Shown here: piece after piece, positions 17,072 to 25,876 of the stretch
How the letters are laid out: each line of letters starts with the position of its first letter
Numbering within the stretch: the stretch's first letter is position 1
Assembly: GCF_001666755.1 (NCBI RefSeq)
Contig: NZ_LZJC01000052.1
Coordinates: 1 to 58,053 of the forward strand
DNA: 58,053 nt
Direction of reading: 5' to 3'
DNA from: Mycobacterium sp. E1214
GTDB lineage: Bacteria > Actinomycetota > Actinomycetes > Mycobacteriales > Mycobacteriaceae
Made by a program: the position numbers and the translations under genes
The notes under the pieces: generated by a model
The model's input: only the letters and a program-made list of their open reading frames with translations
What the model was told of the DNA's origin: nothing
The model's database searches: none

Positions 17072-18399
17072 CGCGGGCTCAGGATCCGCCAGCCGTGCGG
17101 TTCCACCGTCACCGCGTCGACGACCTCCGGCGGCGGCGCGGCCGACCCGCCGAGGACCTCAGCGCGCCCCACGCCCCAGTCCGACACCGCGACCCGCAGC
17201 GGCTTGTCGTCGATGTTGAGGGCGACCAACAGGGCGTCGTCGCCGCTGCGCGCGGCGTAGACGTACTGGCGGTTTTCCAGGCGCGCCGCGGTGGTCGACG
17301 CCCGGTGCAACCACGGGTGGCGGCGGCGCAACCCGATCAGAAATTGGTGCAGACTCCACACCTCGGCGCCGAACGCGTCCAAAGGCTGTGGGGGAGAGCC
17401 GAATTCGGGGCGCACAGCGTCGTCGCCACCGAACCGTTCCTCCTTGACGGCGCGGAATCCGAACTCATCGCCGGCGTAGATGCTGGGGACGCCGCCAACG
17501 GTGAGTAGCAACACCAGCGCGTGCGCCAGGTGGCGGGAGTCGTCGAGCTGGCTCGCGATGCGGGTGACGTCGTGGTTGCCGACGAAGGTGAGCGGGGCGA
17601 ACCGGCGAAGAAAGTCGTTGTGCCGCTGCAGGGCCCAGTCGAGCTCGAAGAAATTGCCGTCGTTCAGACCGCTCCAGATCGCCTTCCACAGCTCGTACTG
17701 GGTTGCCGAGTCGAACTTGGCCGCCTCGACCGCGGCGGCGTAGTCGCCGTGGATCAACTCCCCGACGAACCAGGCGTCGGGGTGGCGCTCCCGCGCCCGC
17801 GGCAGCGCGGCGGCCCAAAACCGTGGTGGTACGGCGTAAGCGGCGTCGAGGCGCCACCCGTCGGCGCCGCGGTGCAGCCAGTGGGTGAGTACGTTCACGG
17901 TGTAGTCGAGGACTTCGGGGTTGTCGTGGTTGAGGGTGATCAGGCCGTCGTGACCCTCGAACGTGTGGAATCGGCCGGGGCGCCCGCGAAACCAGCGCGC
18001 GGCCGCGGCGTGATCGGCCGCGGCGACGTCCGCGGCGGCGCGATAGCGGGCGAAGTCCTGGCCGACGTGGTTGAACACCCCGTCGAGCAGCACCCGCAGC
18101 CCGCGCCGGTGCGCCTCGGCGATCAGGTGGTCGAAGTCCGCGTCATCACCGAGCCGCGGGTCAATGCGGTAGTGATCGGTGGTGTCGTATCCGTGCGTGC
18201 GCGAGGCGAAGATCGGGCCCAGCGCCAGGCCGGAGGCGCCCAACGCGACGGCGTGGTCCAGCCAGTCGACGAGCCGCCGCAGCCGGTGTTCCTCGGGCCG
18301 CGGCGGCTCATTCGACGCCGCCGTGGGATAGGCGCCCACGAAGCCCAGGGGATAGACGTGCCACCAGATGGCGTGGTCGACCCAGGACAGCCCCGTCAC
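17068..18399 (-). CDS. GH13 alpha-amylase-family enzyme
   Basis: A 443-residue glycoside hydrolase family 13 protein, expected to act on alpha-1,4-glucans or maltodextrins; cyclomaltodextrinase/neopullulanase-like or trehalose-related activities are possible. All four conserved regions are present: DGVFNHVG (I), DGWRLDAAY with the nucleophile Asp (II), FVGELI with the acid/base Glu (III) and FVGNHD with the transition-state Asp (IV). There is no signal peptide, so it acts in the cytosol. The GTG start at 18399-18397 lies 10 bp after the ahpD stop with no clear Shine-Dalgarno, so it may be expressed with ahpCD. I recall no equivalent between Rv1873 and Rv1874 in H37Rv. Confidence 0.88.
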   Translation of the reverse strand: MTGLSWVDHAIWWHVYPLGFVGAYPTAASNEPPRPEEHRLRRLVDWLDHAVALGASGLALGPIFASRTHGYDTTDHYRIDPRLGDDADFDHLIAEAHRRGLRVLLDGVFNHVGQDFARYRAAADVAAADHAAAARWFRGRPGRFHTFEGHDGLITLNHDNPEVLDYTVNVLTHWLHRGADGWRLDAAYAVPPRFWAAALPRARERHPDAWFVGELIHGDYAAAVEAAKFDSATQYELWKAIWSGLNDGNFFELDWALQRHNDFLRRFAPLTFVGNHDVTRIASQLDDSRHLAHALVLLLTVGGVPSIYAGDEFGFRAVKEERFGGDDAVRPEFGSPPQPLDAFGAEVWSLHQFLIGLRRRHPWLHRASTTAARLENRQYVYAARSGDDALLVALNIDDKPLRVAVSDWGVGRAEVLGGSAAPPPEVVDAVTVEPHGWRILSPR

Positions 18400-18409
18400 G
18401 GCGCGGCGA

Positions 18410-18946
18410 TCAGCCGACGCCCGCCAGCGTCTGGGCCGCGGCGATCGCCTGGGCAACCCCGGAGACGATGGCCGCGGCCTTCAACGCTTCCTGGATGGAT
18501 TCGCGGCTGACGCCCGCCTCGCGCAGCGTGTGCTCGTGGGCGGCGACGCAGTCGGGGCACCCGTTGATCGATGACACCGCGAAACACCACAGCTCGAAGT
18601 TCGCCTTCTCCACGCCGGGGTTGGCGATGATGTTCATCCGCAGCCCCGCGCGCAGGTCGTCGTACTTGCCGTCGAGGAACCCGCGGCCGCGGTAGAACAC
18701 GTTGTTCATCGCCATGATCGACGCCGCGCCCAGGGCGGCGTGGTAGGCCTCGGCGGACAGCGTGTCGGCCGCCTCGGTGCCAATCTCGCTGAGCACCTGG
18801 GGGTTTCGTGTGGCCGCGGCGCAGGCCAACAGGGTGCCCCAGAGCTGCTCCTCGTTGAGCTCGGTGGTGCGGCTGATCGAGCCGAGGTTCAGCTTGAGGT
18901 CCTTGGCGTACTCGGGCAGCGCTTCTTTGAGGTTGTCTATGCTCAT
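18410..18946 (-). CDS. ahpD: Alkylhydroperoxidase AhpD
   Basis: A 178-residue AhpD, a thiol peroxidase that also relays electrons from lipoamide (via DlaT and Lpd) to AhpC. The active-site relay is intact: Glu118 in FELWCF, Cys130 and Cys133 in GCPDC, and His137. It lies downstream of ahpC on the same strand; a 10-bp-arm hairpin in the 95-bp gap may reduce ahpD expression relative to ahpC or separate the transcripts. Length and residue numbers match the characterised mycobacterial enzyme. The GH13 gene follows 10 bp later. Confidence 0.96.
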   Translation of the reverse strand: MSIDNLKEALPEYAKDLKLNLGSISRTTELNEEQLWGTLLACAAATRNPQVLSEIGTEAADTLSAEAYHAALGAASIMAMNNVFYRGRGFLDGKYDDLRAGLRMNIIANPGVEKANFELWCFAVSSINGCPDCVAAHEHTLREAGVSRESIQEALKAAAIVSGVAQAIAAAQTLAGVG

Positions 18947-18992
18947 CCTGGTCTCCTCGTCCGACCTCTCGACCTTAGGGGGAATGACCGAA

Positions 18993-19018
18993 GTCCGGGC
19001 CTTTAATCAGGCCCGGAC
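18993..19018. terminator. Intercistronic hairpin between ahpC and ahpD
   Basis: Perfect inverted repeat with arms GTCCGGGCCT (18993-19002) and AGGCCCGGAC (19009-19018) around the loop TTAATC. No T-run follows. It lies 24 bp downstream of the ahpC stop and about 45 bp upstream of the ahpD start. It is a candidate partial terminator or 3' stabiliser of the ahpC message. Confidence 0.65.
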
Positions 19019-19041
19019 CACGGATCACGCGCGGGCTCCGC

Positions 19042-19629
19042 TCAGGCGGACGCCTTGAGCAACTCGCCGGCGTTCAGCGTCGGGTCGCCCTTGCGCCAGT
19101 TGCAGGCGCACAGCTCGTCGGATTGCAGCGCGTCGAGGACTCGCAGCACCTCTTCGACGTTGCGGCCCACGGAACCGGCCGTCACGGAGACGAACTGGAT
19201 CTCGTTGTTGGGGTCGACGATGAAGGTGGCCCGGTCGGCCACGCCGCCGGCGTTGAGGACGCCGGTGGCCAGGCTCAGCTCCCGCTTGATGTCCGACAGC
19301 ATGGGGAACGGCAGGTTCTTCAGGTCCTCGTGCTGGGCGCGCCAGTTGAAGTGGACGAACTCGCTGTCGATGGACACCCCGAGCACCTGCGCGTCGCGGT
19401 CGGCGAACTCGTCGTTCAGCTTGCCGAACGCCGCGATCTCGGTGGGGCACACGAAGGTGAAGTCCTTGGGCCAGAAGAACACCACGCGCCACTTGCCCTC
19501 GTAGTCGTCGCTGCTGACCGTCGTGAAGTAGTCCTCGGGCTGCTTGGCGTCGACCTTGGACAGATCACCCGCGATGAGCGCGGTGAGTTCGTAGGCGGGG
19601 AACTGGTCGCCGATGGTCAACAAAGGCAT
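19042..19629 (-). CDS. ahpC: Alkyl hydroperoxide reductase AhpC (peroxiredoxin)
   Basis: A 195-residue 2-Cys peroxiredoxin that reduces organic peroxides, H2O2 and peroxynitrite. The peroxidatic cysteine is Cys61 in FTFVCPTE, and the C-terminal pair Cys174/Cys176 in LCACNW is the mycobacterial arrangement. The ATG at 19629 is preceded by AAGGAG at ideal spacing and gives the standard family length; an extended frame to 19650 is not needed. The gene is divergent from an intact oxyR, so peroxide-inducible expression is expected, unlike in M. tuberculosis, whose oxyR is broken. Confidence 0.98.
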   Translation of the reverse strand: MPLLTIGDQFPAYELTALIAGDLSKVDAKQPEDYFTTVSSDDYEGKWRVVFFWPKDFTFVCPTEIAAFGKLNDEFADRDAQVLGVSIDSEFVHFNWRAQHEDLKNLPFPMLSDIKRELSLATGVLNAGGVADRATFIVDPNNEIQFVSVTAGSVGRNVEEVLRVLDALQSDELCACNWRKGDPTLNAGELLKASA

Positions 19630-19721
19630 ATCGCTCCTTAATTGGATCAAGTCAAGTTTGGTGGTCTACGCCCATGGTGCCGTCTACCCTTGTTGAAGTA
19701 AAGGTGATATTTCCCACTACA

Positions 19722-19742
19722 CTTATAGGCATGCCCGATAAG
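19722..19742. promoter_or_regulatory. OxyR-type binding site overlapping the oxyR start
   Basis: Arms CTTAT (19722-19726) and ATAAG (19738-19742) with an 11-bp interval, containing GGCATGCC, form a LysR-type T-N11-A element. The oxyR ATG (19731-19733) lies inside it. This fits known OxyR autoregulation and activation of divergent ahpC in mycobacteria with functional oxyR. Confidence 0.65.
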
Positions 19743-20666
19743 AGTTATCAGCCCACGATCGCCGGCCTGCGGGCGTTCGTCGCAGTGGCGGAGAAGCGTC
19801 AATTCAGCAGTGCCGCAACGGCTCTCGGCCTCAGCCAGTCCACCTTGTCGCAGGCGCTGGCCGCCCTGGAGGGCGGCCTGGGCACCCGGCTGGTCGAGCG
19901 GTCGACCCGGCGTGTCCTCTTGACGGCGGAGGGCGCGCAGCTGCTGCCGCGCGCGCAGGCCGTCGTCGACGCGGCAGACGCGTTCACGGCCGCGGCCGCC
20001 GGCTCCGCCGACCCGTTGCGCAGCGGGATGCGCCTGGGGCTCATCCCGACGGTCGCGCCGTATGTGCTGCCGACGGTGCTGGCGGGGCTCGCCGAGGAGT
20101 TGCCCGGGCTGAACCTGCGCGTCATCGAGGACCAGACCGAACGCCTGCTCACGGTGCTGCGGGAGGGGGCGCTGGACGCGGCGCTGATCGCCCTGCCCGC
20201 GGACGTCGGCGGTGTCACCGCAATCCCCATCTACGACGAGGATTTCGTGCTGGCGTTGCCGCCCGCACACCCGCTGTCCGGCAAGCGTCGGGTGCCCACC
20301 ACGGCGCTCGCCGAGTTGCCGCTGTTGCTGCTGGACGAGGGGCACTGCCTGCGCGACCAGGCGCTCGAGGTATGCCACATCGCGGGGGTGCGCCCCGACC
20401 TGGCCAACACCCGGGCGGCGTCGCTGGCGACCGCGGTGCAGTGCGTGACCGGGGGGCTCGGCGTGACTCTGATCCCGCAGACCGCCGTGCCGGTCGAGGC
20501 CTCTCGCAGCCGGCTCGGCCTGGCGCAGTTCGCGGCCCCCCGGCCGGGTCGGCGGATCGGGCTGGTGTACCGGTCCTCCAGCGGCCGCGACGAGTCCTAC
20601 CGCCGGCTCGCCGCGACGATCGGTGAACTGGTCGGCAGTCAACACCAGGTCCGGCTGGTGAAATAG
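19731..20666 (+). CDS. oxyR: Hydrogen-peroxide sensor/activator OxyR (LysR family), intact
   Basis: A 311-residue LysR-type regulator. The N-terminal winged helix-turn-helix covers residues about 8-66 ([20 protein letters not shown]), and the effector domain follows. The redox cysteines are visible: Cys206 in [10 protein letters not shown] and Cys215 in LEVCHIAGV, matching the Cys199/Cys208 spacing of E. coli OxyR. The frame is open throughout with no frameshift or stop, whereas the M. tuberculosis copy is a pseudogene. Start ATG 19731 lies inside the predicted operator. It should activate divergent ahpC(-ahpD) under peroxide stress. Confidence 0.95.
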   Translation: MPDKSYQPTIAGLRAFVAVAEKRQFSSAATALGLSQSTLSQALAALEGGLGTRLVERSTRRVLLTAEGAQLLPRAQAVVDAADAFTAAAAGSADPLRSGMRLGLIPTVAPYVLPTVLAGLAEELPGLNLRVIEDQTERLLTVLREGALDAALIALPADVGGVTAIPIYDEDFVLALPPAHPLSGKRRVPTTALAELPLLLLDEGHCLRDQALEVCHIAGVRPDLANTRAASLATAVQCVTGGLGVTLIPQTAVPVEASRSRLGLAQFAAPRPGRRIGLVYRSSSGRDESYRRLAATIGELVGSQHQVRLVK

Positions 20667-20694
20667 GCCGCGCCCGCGGCGGTAGGTTCGGCGC

Positions 20695-21396
20695 ATGGAG
20701 AAGGTGATCGCGGTGCTGATGCGCGCCGAGCCGGACGACGACTGGTGCGCCCGGCAGCGGGGCCCCGTCGCCGACGCGCTGCTGCAACTGGGACTGCCGG
20801 GACTGGCGATCAATGTCCGCGACGCCCCGGTGCGGAACTCGCTGATGACCCTGACCACGCTGGACCCGCCGGCCGCCGCGGTGGTCAGCATGTGGACGCA
20901 GCAGTGCTACGGCGACCAGCTGCGAGCGGCGCTCGGGCTGCTCGCCGGCGAGTGCGAACGGCTCGCCGCCTACCTGGTGACCGAGTCGGTGCCGCTCGAG
21001 GCGCCCGCCGTCGAGCCGGGGACCGCGACACCGGGATTGGCCAACGTCGCGCTGCTGCGCCGGCCCGCCGGCCTGGACCGGGAGACGTGGCTGGCGCGCT
21101 GGCAAGGCGACCACACGCCGGTGGCCATCGAGACGCAGTCGACGTTCGGTTACACCCAGAACTGGGTGGTGCGAGCCCTGACTCCCGACGCGCCGGGAAT
21201 CGCCGCCATCGTCGAGGAGTTGTTCCCGGCGGAGGCCGTCACCGACCTCAGGGCGTTCTTCGGCGCCGCCGACGACGCCGATCTGCACGACCGCCTGAGC
21301 CGGATGGTCGCCAGTACAACAGCATTCGGCGCCAACGAGAACATCGACACCGTGCCCACCAGCCGGTACGTGCTCCGCTCGCCGTTCAAGGACTGA
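20695..21396 (+). CDS. EthD-like alpha/beta-barrel dimer protein (Rv1874-like)
   Basis: A 233-residue protein. The second half carries the EthD/dimeric alpha-beta-barrel signature LDRETWLARWQGDHTPVA followed by IETQSTFGYTQNWVV; the first half (IAVLMRAEPDDDW) looks like a degenerate repeat of the same fold. EthD proteins accompany P450 or dye-decolorising oxidative systems, but no reaction is known for this one. A -10-like TAGGTT (20683-20688) ends six bases before the ATG, so translation is probably leaderless. It sits 28 bp after oxyR and 12 bp before the flavin/F420 gene, in the Rv1874-Rv1875 order. Confidence 0.82.
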   Translation: MEKVIAVLMRAEPDDDWCARQRGPVADALLQLGLPGLAINVRDAPVRNSLMTLTTLDPPAAAVVSMWTQQCYGDQLRAALGLLAGECERLAAYLVTESVPLEAPAVEPGTATPGLANVALLRRPAGLDRETWLARWQGDHTPVAIETQSTFGYTQNWVVRALTPDAPGIAAIVEELFPAEAVTDLRAFFGAADDADLHDRLSRMVASTTAFGANENIDTVPTSRYVLRSPFKD

Positions 21397-21408
21397 GGTG
21401 GTGGTCGT

Positions 21409-21852
21409 ATGACAACGCTGGACGAGGCCGTCGGGCTGGCGGCGGCGGACAGCGGGCTGGCGGTGATCTCGACGGTCCGCGCCGACTCGACGGTGCAGGC
21501 GTCGCTGGTCAACGTCGGCCTGTTGACGCACCCCGACGGGGGCCAACGGGTGCTCGGCTTCACCACCTACGGCAAGGTCAAGCTCGCCAACCTGCGGGCG
21601 CGCCCGCAGCTAGCGGTCACCTTCCGCGACGGATGGCGCTGGGCCACCGTCGAGGGCCGCGCCGAACTGGTCGGCCCCGACGACCCGCGGCCGTGGCTCG
21701 CCGACCCCGACCGGCTGCGGCTGCTGCTGCGCGAGGTGTTCACCGCCGCGGGGGGCACCCACGACGACTGGGACACCTACGACCGGGTGATGGCCGACGA
21801 GAGGCGCGCCGTCGTGCTGATCGACCCGACCCGGGTCTACAGCAACGGTTGA
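21409..21852 (+). CDS. PPOX-class flavin/F420-binding split-barrel protein (Rv1875-like)
   Basis: A 147-residue split beta-barrel protein of the pyridoxamine-phosphate-oxidase-like superfamily, which in mycobacteria includes many F420-dependent reductases. Visible features are LAVISTVRADSTVQASLVN at the N-terminus, YGKVKLANLRARPQLAVTF and WRWATVEGRAELVGPDD. Rv1875, of identical length, has a solved structure as I recall. The cofactor is likely F420 or FMN; the substrate is unknown. It follows the EthD-like gene by 12 bp, with GGTGGTGG serving as a weak ribosome site, and is probably co-transcribed with it. Confidence 0.86.
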   Translation: MTTLDEAVGLAAADSGLAVISTVRADSTVQASLVNVGLLTHPDGGQRVLGFTTYGKVKLANLRARPQLAVTFRDGWRWATVEGRAELVGPDDPRPWLADPDRLRLLLREVFTAAGGTHDDWDTYDRVMADERRAVVLIDPTRVYSNG

Positions 21853-21872
21853 GGCCGATAGGCTCTCAAGCC

Positions 21873-22625
21873 GTGACGCTGCAGATCAACGACGATAAGC
21901 GGGTACGCACTCTCACGCTGAATCGGCCGGAGGCGCTGAATGCCTTCAACGAGGCGCTCTACGACGCCACGGCCGAGGCGCTGTTGGCCGCCGCCGACGA
22001 TCCGGAGGTGGCGGTCGTGCTGCTCACCGGCGCGGGCCGCGGATTCAGCGCCGGCACCGACCTCACCGAGATGCAGGCGCGCATCACCGACCCGGATTTC
22101 ACGCCGGGCAAGCACGGTTTCGTCGGCCTGATCGACGCGCTGAGCGCGTTCCCCAAACCGCTGATCTGCGCGGTCAACGGCGTCGGAATCGGGATCGGTG
22201 CCACCATTCTCGGCTACGCCGACCTGGCGTTCATGTCGTCGACGGCCCGGTTGAAGTGCCCGTTCACCAGCCTGGGCGTGGCGCCGGAGGCGGCGTCGTC
22301 GTACCTGCTGCCCCAGCTCGTCGGCCGGCAGAACGCCGCCTGGCTGCTGATGTCGTCGGAATGGGTCGACGCCGACGAGGCGCTCCGCATGGGTCTGGTC
22401 TGGCGCGTCTGCGAACCCGACGAACTGCTGACCGAGGCGCGCCGGCATGCGGAGGTCCTGGCCGCACGCCCCATTGCCAGCCTGATGGCGGTGAAGCACA
22501 CCATGACCGAACCGCTGCGCCCGCAGATCGCGGCGGCCAGCGCCCGGGAGAACGCTCACTTCGCCGAGTTGATGGGCGCCCAGGCCAACGCCGCGGCGCT
22601 CGCCGAATTCAACAGAGCGCGCTAG
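21873..22625 (+). CDS. Enoyl-CoA hydratase/isomerase family protein
   Basis: A 250-residue crotonase-fold protein, expected to hydrate or isomerise an enoyl-CoA. The oxyanion-hole segments are GAGRGFSAGTDLTEM (about residue 55-70) and NGVGIGIGATILGYADLAF (about 105-125). In the second, the residue pattern GVAPEAASSYLLP replaces the catalytic-Glu region found in hydratases and keeps one Glu, as in enoyl-CoA isomerases. The start is a GTG at 21873, 20 bp after the flavin/F420 gene. I do not recall this gene between Rv1875 and Rv1876, so it may be a lineage-specific insertion. Confidence 0.88.
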   Translation: MTLQINDDKRVRTLTLNRPEALNAFNEALYDATAEALLAAADDPEVAVVLLTGAGRGFSAGTDLTEMQARITDPDFTPGKHGFVGLIDALSAFPKPLICAVNGVGIGIGATILGYADLAFMSSTARLKCPFTSLGVAPEAASSYLLPQLVGRQNAAWLLMSSEWVDADEALRMGLVWRVCEPDELLTEARRHAEVLAARPIASLMAVKHTMTEPLRPQIAAASARENAHFAELMGAQANAAALAEFNRAR

Positions 22626-22641
22626 GCCGAACTGCAAACCG

Positions 22642-22827
22642 CTACACCGCGGGCGCCGTCTCCATGTTTGCTGCGGCGGCGATGATGGCCCGCAGCGTGC
22701 GCCGGCAGCGCCCGCAGTCGGCGCCGGCACCGCACGCGGCGGCCACCTCCTTGGACGTGGAGGCGCCGCGGGCGACGACGTCGCACACCGTCTGATTGGT
22801 GGCTCCCACACACAGGCACACGTACAT
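22642..22827 (-). CDS. bfd: Bacterioferritin-associated ferredoxin (Bfd)
   Basis: A 61-residue [2Fe-2S] protein that donates electrons to bacterioferritin to release stored iron. The four cluster ligands are Cys4, Cys6 (VCLCVG), Cys38 and Cys41 (CGRC), the normal Bfd pattern. The ATG at 22827-22825 has GGGGGTGG upstream; a GTG three codons earlier is possible. It is divergent from bfrA, with two IdeR boxes in the shared 331-bp gap. This layout suggests that iron storage and iron release are controlled from one regulatory region, perhaps in opposite directions. Confidence 0.92.
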   Translation of the reverse strand: MYVCLCVGATNQTVCDVVARGASTSKEVAAACGAGADCGRCRRTLRAIIAAAANMETAPAV

Positions 22828-22956
22828 CAGCGCCACCCCCGCACGCAGGCAATCCCTTCGTCGAACGCTCCCGCACGCGACCGCGGGCCGGTGCCGAAGT
22901 GGTGCTCCCGGATCATCAGAAGTCCCCTCGAACTCGCCGCCGCATATCGCCGCATA

Positions 22957-22975
22957 TTAGATGAGTCTAACCTAA
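22957..22975. promoter_or_regulatory. IdeR iron box 1
   Basis: TTAGATGAGTCTAACCTAA matches 16 of 19 positions of the IdeR consensus TTAGGTTAGSCTAACCTAA. It lies 130 bp upstream of bfd and about 185 bp upstream of bfrA. IdeR with Fe2+ activates bfrA in M. tuberculosis through tandem boxes. Confidence 0.88.
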
Positions 22976-22980
22976 GTCGA

Positions 22981-22999
22981 TAAGCGCAGTCTAACCTAA
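22981..22999. promoter_or_regulatory. IdeR iron box 2
   Basis: TAAGCGCAGTCTAACCTAA matches the right half of the IdeR consensus perfectly and 14 of 19 positions overall. It begins 24 bp after the start of box 1. The tandem arrangement is the one known for mycobacterial bfrA. Confidence 0.82.
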
Positions 23000-23158
23000 G
23001 AATGCCTGGGCGCGGTCCACGCCGCGACGCGGTGAGCGCAGCCAAACCTTGCTGGAAGATTCGCTGTGCGCATGGCAAAGTGCTGCTACAGCCCAGGGGG
23101 TGCGCATCCGCCCGCCATGGCCCGCCGCGACAGCCCGTCCACACCGGAGGAGTGATTC

Positions 23159-23653
23159 ATGCAAGGGGATCCGGAGGTTTTGCGCCTGCTCAACGAACAG
23201 TTGACCAGCGAGCTCACCGCGATCAACCAATACTTCCTGCATTCGAAGATGCAGGACAATTGGGGCTTCACGGAACTGGCCGAGCACACCCGGGCCGAAT
23301 CGTTCGACGAGATGCGGCACGCCGAGGCGATCACCGACCGCATCTTGCTGCTCGACGGGCTGCCCAACTATCAGCGCCTGTTTTCGCTGCGCATCGGCCA
23401 GACGCTGCGCGAGCAGTTCGAGGCCGACCTGGCCATCGAGTACGAGGTGCTGGAACGCCTCAAGCCCGCGATCGTCTTCTGCCGGGAAAAGCAGGACAGC
23501 ACCACCGCCAACCTCTTCGAGCGGATCGTGGCCGACGAGGAGCTGCACGTGGACTACCTGGAGACGCAGCTGCAACTGATGGACAAGCTCGGCGAGGAGC
23601 TCTACTCGGCGCAGTGCGTTTCGCGGCCGCCGGGCGGCGGGTCCGGGGGCTAA
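23159..23653 (+). CDS. bfrA: Bacterioferritin BfrA
   Basis: A 164-residue haem-containing ferritin that assembles as a 24-mer and stores ferric iron. The ferroxidase ligands are Glu18, Glu51, His54, Glu94, Glu127 and His130, and the interfacial haem ligand is Met52 in FDEMRHAEA; all are present. The C-terminus ends in a short glycine/proline-rich tail (RPPGGGSGG). The ATG at 23159 has GGAGGAG at good spacing. It is syntenic with Rv1876 and is preceded by tandem IdeR boxes, implying induction when iron is plentiful. A hairpin terminator follows. Confidence 0.97.
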   Translation: MQGDPEVLRLLNEQLTSELTAINQYFLHSKMQDNWGFTELAEHTRAESFDEMRHAEAITDRILLLDGLPNYQRLFSLRIGQTLREQFEADLAIEYEVLERLKPAIVFCREKQDSTTANLFERIVADEELHVDYLETQLQLMDKLGEELYSAQCVSRPPGGGSGG

Positions 23654-23657
23654 CCGC

Positions 23658-23689
23658 GGCGCGCCCCGCACGGGCGCACCCGGCGCGCC
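23658..23689. terminator. Hairpin after bfrA
   Basis: Two copies of GGCGCGCC (23658-23665 and 23682-23689) separated by 16 bp pair as an 8-bp GC stem, starting five bases after the bfrA stop. No T-tract follows. It is a likely intrinsic-type terminator. Confidence 0.55.
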
Positions 23690-23750
23690 TGCGATTGCCG
23701 TCGACTGACCCTGGGCATTATCAGCGGCGAACGGCAAACGAGAGGCACCC

Positions 23751-25835
23751 ATGACGACCCCTGACACGGCGGCGCCGAGCGGACCCGCTCTCGCCGACCA
23801 GGCGGGCAGCGCGGCGCTGATCAGCCCACAACGACGCAACCTGATTTTCGTCGCGATCGTGCTCGGCATGCTGCTGGCCGCGTTGGACCAGACGATCGTG
23901 GCGACGGCGTTGCCGACGATCGTCGCCAATCTCGGGGACGCGGGTCACCAGTCGTGGGTGGTCACCAGCTACCTGCTCGCCTCGACGATCGTCACCGCCT
24001 TGGTCGGCAAGCTCGGTGATGTCTTCGGTCGCAAGCGGGTGTTCCAGGTCGCCATCGTCTTCTTCGTCGTCGGCTCGATCCTGTGCGGCCTGGCGCAATC
24101 GATGGCCATGCTGGTCGCGGCCCGCGCCTTGCAGGGGATCGGCGGCGGCGGCATCACTGTCACCGCCAGCGCGCTGATCGGCGAGGTCGTCCCGTTGCGG
24201 GAACGCGGCCGCTACCAAGGCATCCTGGGCGCCGTCTTCGGCGTCACGACGGTCATCGGTCCGCTGCTGGGCGGTTACTTCACCGACTACCTGACCTGGC
24301 GGTGGGCGTTCTGGGTCAACGTGCCCATCTCGGTGATCGTCATTTTCGTTGCGGCCGCGGCGATTCCGGCGCTGACCGCCGCCTCCAAACCTGCCGTCGA
24401 TTACGCGGGCATCGCGTTCATCGGCCTGGGCGCGGCGGGGCTGACGCTGGCCACCAGCTGGGGCGGCACCCTGTACGCGTGGGGATCGCCGACCATCGTC
24501 GGGTTGTTCGTCGGGGCCGCCGTGGCGCTGGGCGTGTTCGTCGTCGTGGAGCGCCGCGCCGCCGAGCCGATCCTGCCGATCCGGTTGTTCGCCAGCCCGG
24601 TGTTCACGGTGTGCTGCGTGCTCTCCTTCGTCGTCGGGTTCGCCATGCTGGGCGCCATGACGTTCCTGCCGACCTACATGCAGTACGTCAACGGCGTCTC
24701 GGCGACCACCTCCGGTCTGCGCACGCTGCCGATGGTGGTCGGCATGCTGTTCACCTCGACCGGCAGCGGCACCATCGTCGGGCGCACGGGTCGTTACAAG
24801 GTGTTCCCCGTAGCCGGAACCGCGCTGATGGCGTTGGCGTTTGTGTTGATGTCGCGGATGCAGCCGTCCACCCCGACGGTGGTGCAGTCGCTGTATCTGG
24901 TCGTGCTCGGCGCCGGCATCGGCCTGTCCATGCAGGTGCTGGTCTTGATCGTGCAGAACACGGCGAACTTCGAAGACCTGGGCGTCGCCACCTCCGGCGT
25001 CACCTTCTTCAGGACGATCGGAAGTTCGTTCGGGGCGGCAATTTTCGGTTCGCTGTTCGTCAACTTCCTGAACCACCGAATGGGGGCGGCTCTGGCGGCC
25101 AGCGGCGCGCCGCCCAGCGCCGTCGCGTCCCCGGAAGCCTTGCACCGGCAGCCGCATAACGTGGCCGCGCCCATCGTCGCCGCCTACGCCGAGTCGCTCA
25201 CCCAGGTGTTCTTGTGGGCGGCGCCGGTCGCCCTGGTGGGCTTCGTGTTGGCGTTGTTTCTGCGCGAAGTGCCGCTGCGCGACTTGCACGACAGCACAGT
25301 CGATCTCGGCGACGCGTTCGGCATGCCGACCAGCGAGACGCCGGACCAGATGCTGGAAACCGCGATCGCCCGGATGCTGCGCGGCGAGACGGGGATGCGG
25401 CTGCGCAGCATCGCCATGCGCCCCGATTGCCAACTCGACGTCGCCGGGTTGTGGGGGGTGTTGCGCGTCAACCGGTACTCCCAGTTGTACGGGACGGCCA
25501 AGATCACCGACATGGCCGACTACGCGCGCATTCCGTTCGAGGTGCTCGAGCCGACCTTCACGCGCCTGGTCACCACCGGCTACGTGCGCCGCGACGGCGA
25601 GCTGATGTGGCTGACGCCTGCCGGGGCGCAACAGGTCGCCTACGTGCACGCGTTGCTGGTGGCCTGGCTCGTCGACAAGCTCGCGCGCTCGCCCGGATTC
25701 GAGGGCCGCCCGGATCGCCGGCAGGTGGAGGCCGCGTTGGAGCGCGTCGCAGGACGCCTTGTGGCGCAACGCGATTGGCACGAAGAGCAGCCCACCACGA
25801 CCATCCGGACACCGGCGCCGCGTCCGCTGCGCTGA
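23751..25835 (+). CDS. DHA2-type MFS multidrug transporter with C-terminal winged-helix domain (Rv1877-like)
   Basis: A 694-residue protein. Residues about 25-510 form a 14-helix drug:H+ antiporter-2 transporter: LDQTIVATALPTIVANLG (motif in TM1), GKLGDVFGRKRVF (motif A), ALQGIGGGGITVTASALIGE (motif C-like). The last 190 residues are soluble and include LWGVLRVNRYSQLYGTAKIT, a helix pair and YVRRDGELMWLTPAGAQQV, resembling a MarR-like winged helix; such tails are unusual on a pump. Position and length match Rv1877. It probably exports hydrophobic drugs or lipids, and the tail may sense substrate or interact with DNA or protein. Start ATG 23751. Confidence 0.9.
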   Translation: MTTPDTAAPSGPALADQAGSAALISPQRRNLIFVAIVLGMLLAALDQTIVATALPTIVANLGDAGHQSWVVTSYLLASTIVTALVGKLGDVFGRKRVFQVAIVFFVVGSILCGLAQSMAMLVAARALQGIGGGGITVTASALIGEVVPLRERGRYQGILGAVFGVTTVIGPLLGGYFTDYLTWRWAFWVNVPISVIVIFVAAAAIPALTAASKPAVDYAGIAFIGLGAAGLTLATSWGGTLYAWGSPTIVGLFVGAAVALGVFVVVERRAAEPILPIRLFASPVFTVCCVLSFVVGFAMLGAMTFLPTYMQYVNGVSATTSGLRTLPMVVGMLFTSTGSGTIVGRTGRYKVFPVAGTALMALAFVLMSRMQPSTPTVVQSLYLVVLGAGIGLSMQVLVLIVQNTANFEDLGVATSGVTFFRTIGSSFGAAIFGSLFVNFLNHRMGAALAASGAPPSAVASPEALHRQPHNVAAPIVAAYAESLTQVFLWAAPVALVGFVLALFLREVPLRDLHDSTVDLGDAFGMPTSETPDQMLETAIARMLRGETGMRLRSIAMRPDCQLDVAGLWGVLRVNRYSQLYGTAKITDMADYARIPFEVLEPTFTRLVTTGYVRRDGELMWLTPAGAQQVAYVHALLVAWLVDKLARSPGFEGRPDRRQVEAALERVAGRLVAQRDWHEEQPTTTIRTPAPRPLR

Positions 25836-25876
25836 CAGCTGTATGCCGGCGTCCGGCGCGGGCGTACCATCACGCC

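Larger units (their letters stand above)
22828..23158. other. bfd-bfrA divergent regulatory region
   Basis: 331-bp gap between divergent starts. It holds two IdeR boxes (described separately) and otherwise no open frame with codon bias. The bfrA side ends with GGAGGAG five bases before the ATG. The AT-rich stretch at 22943-23000 stands out from the surrounding GC-rich sequence. Confidence 0.7.
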
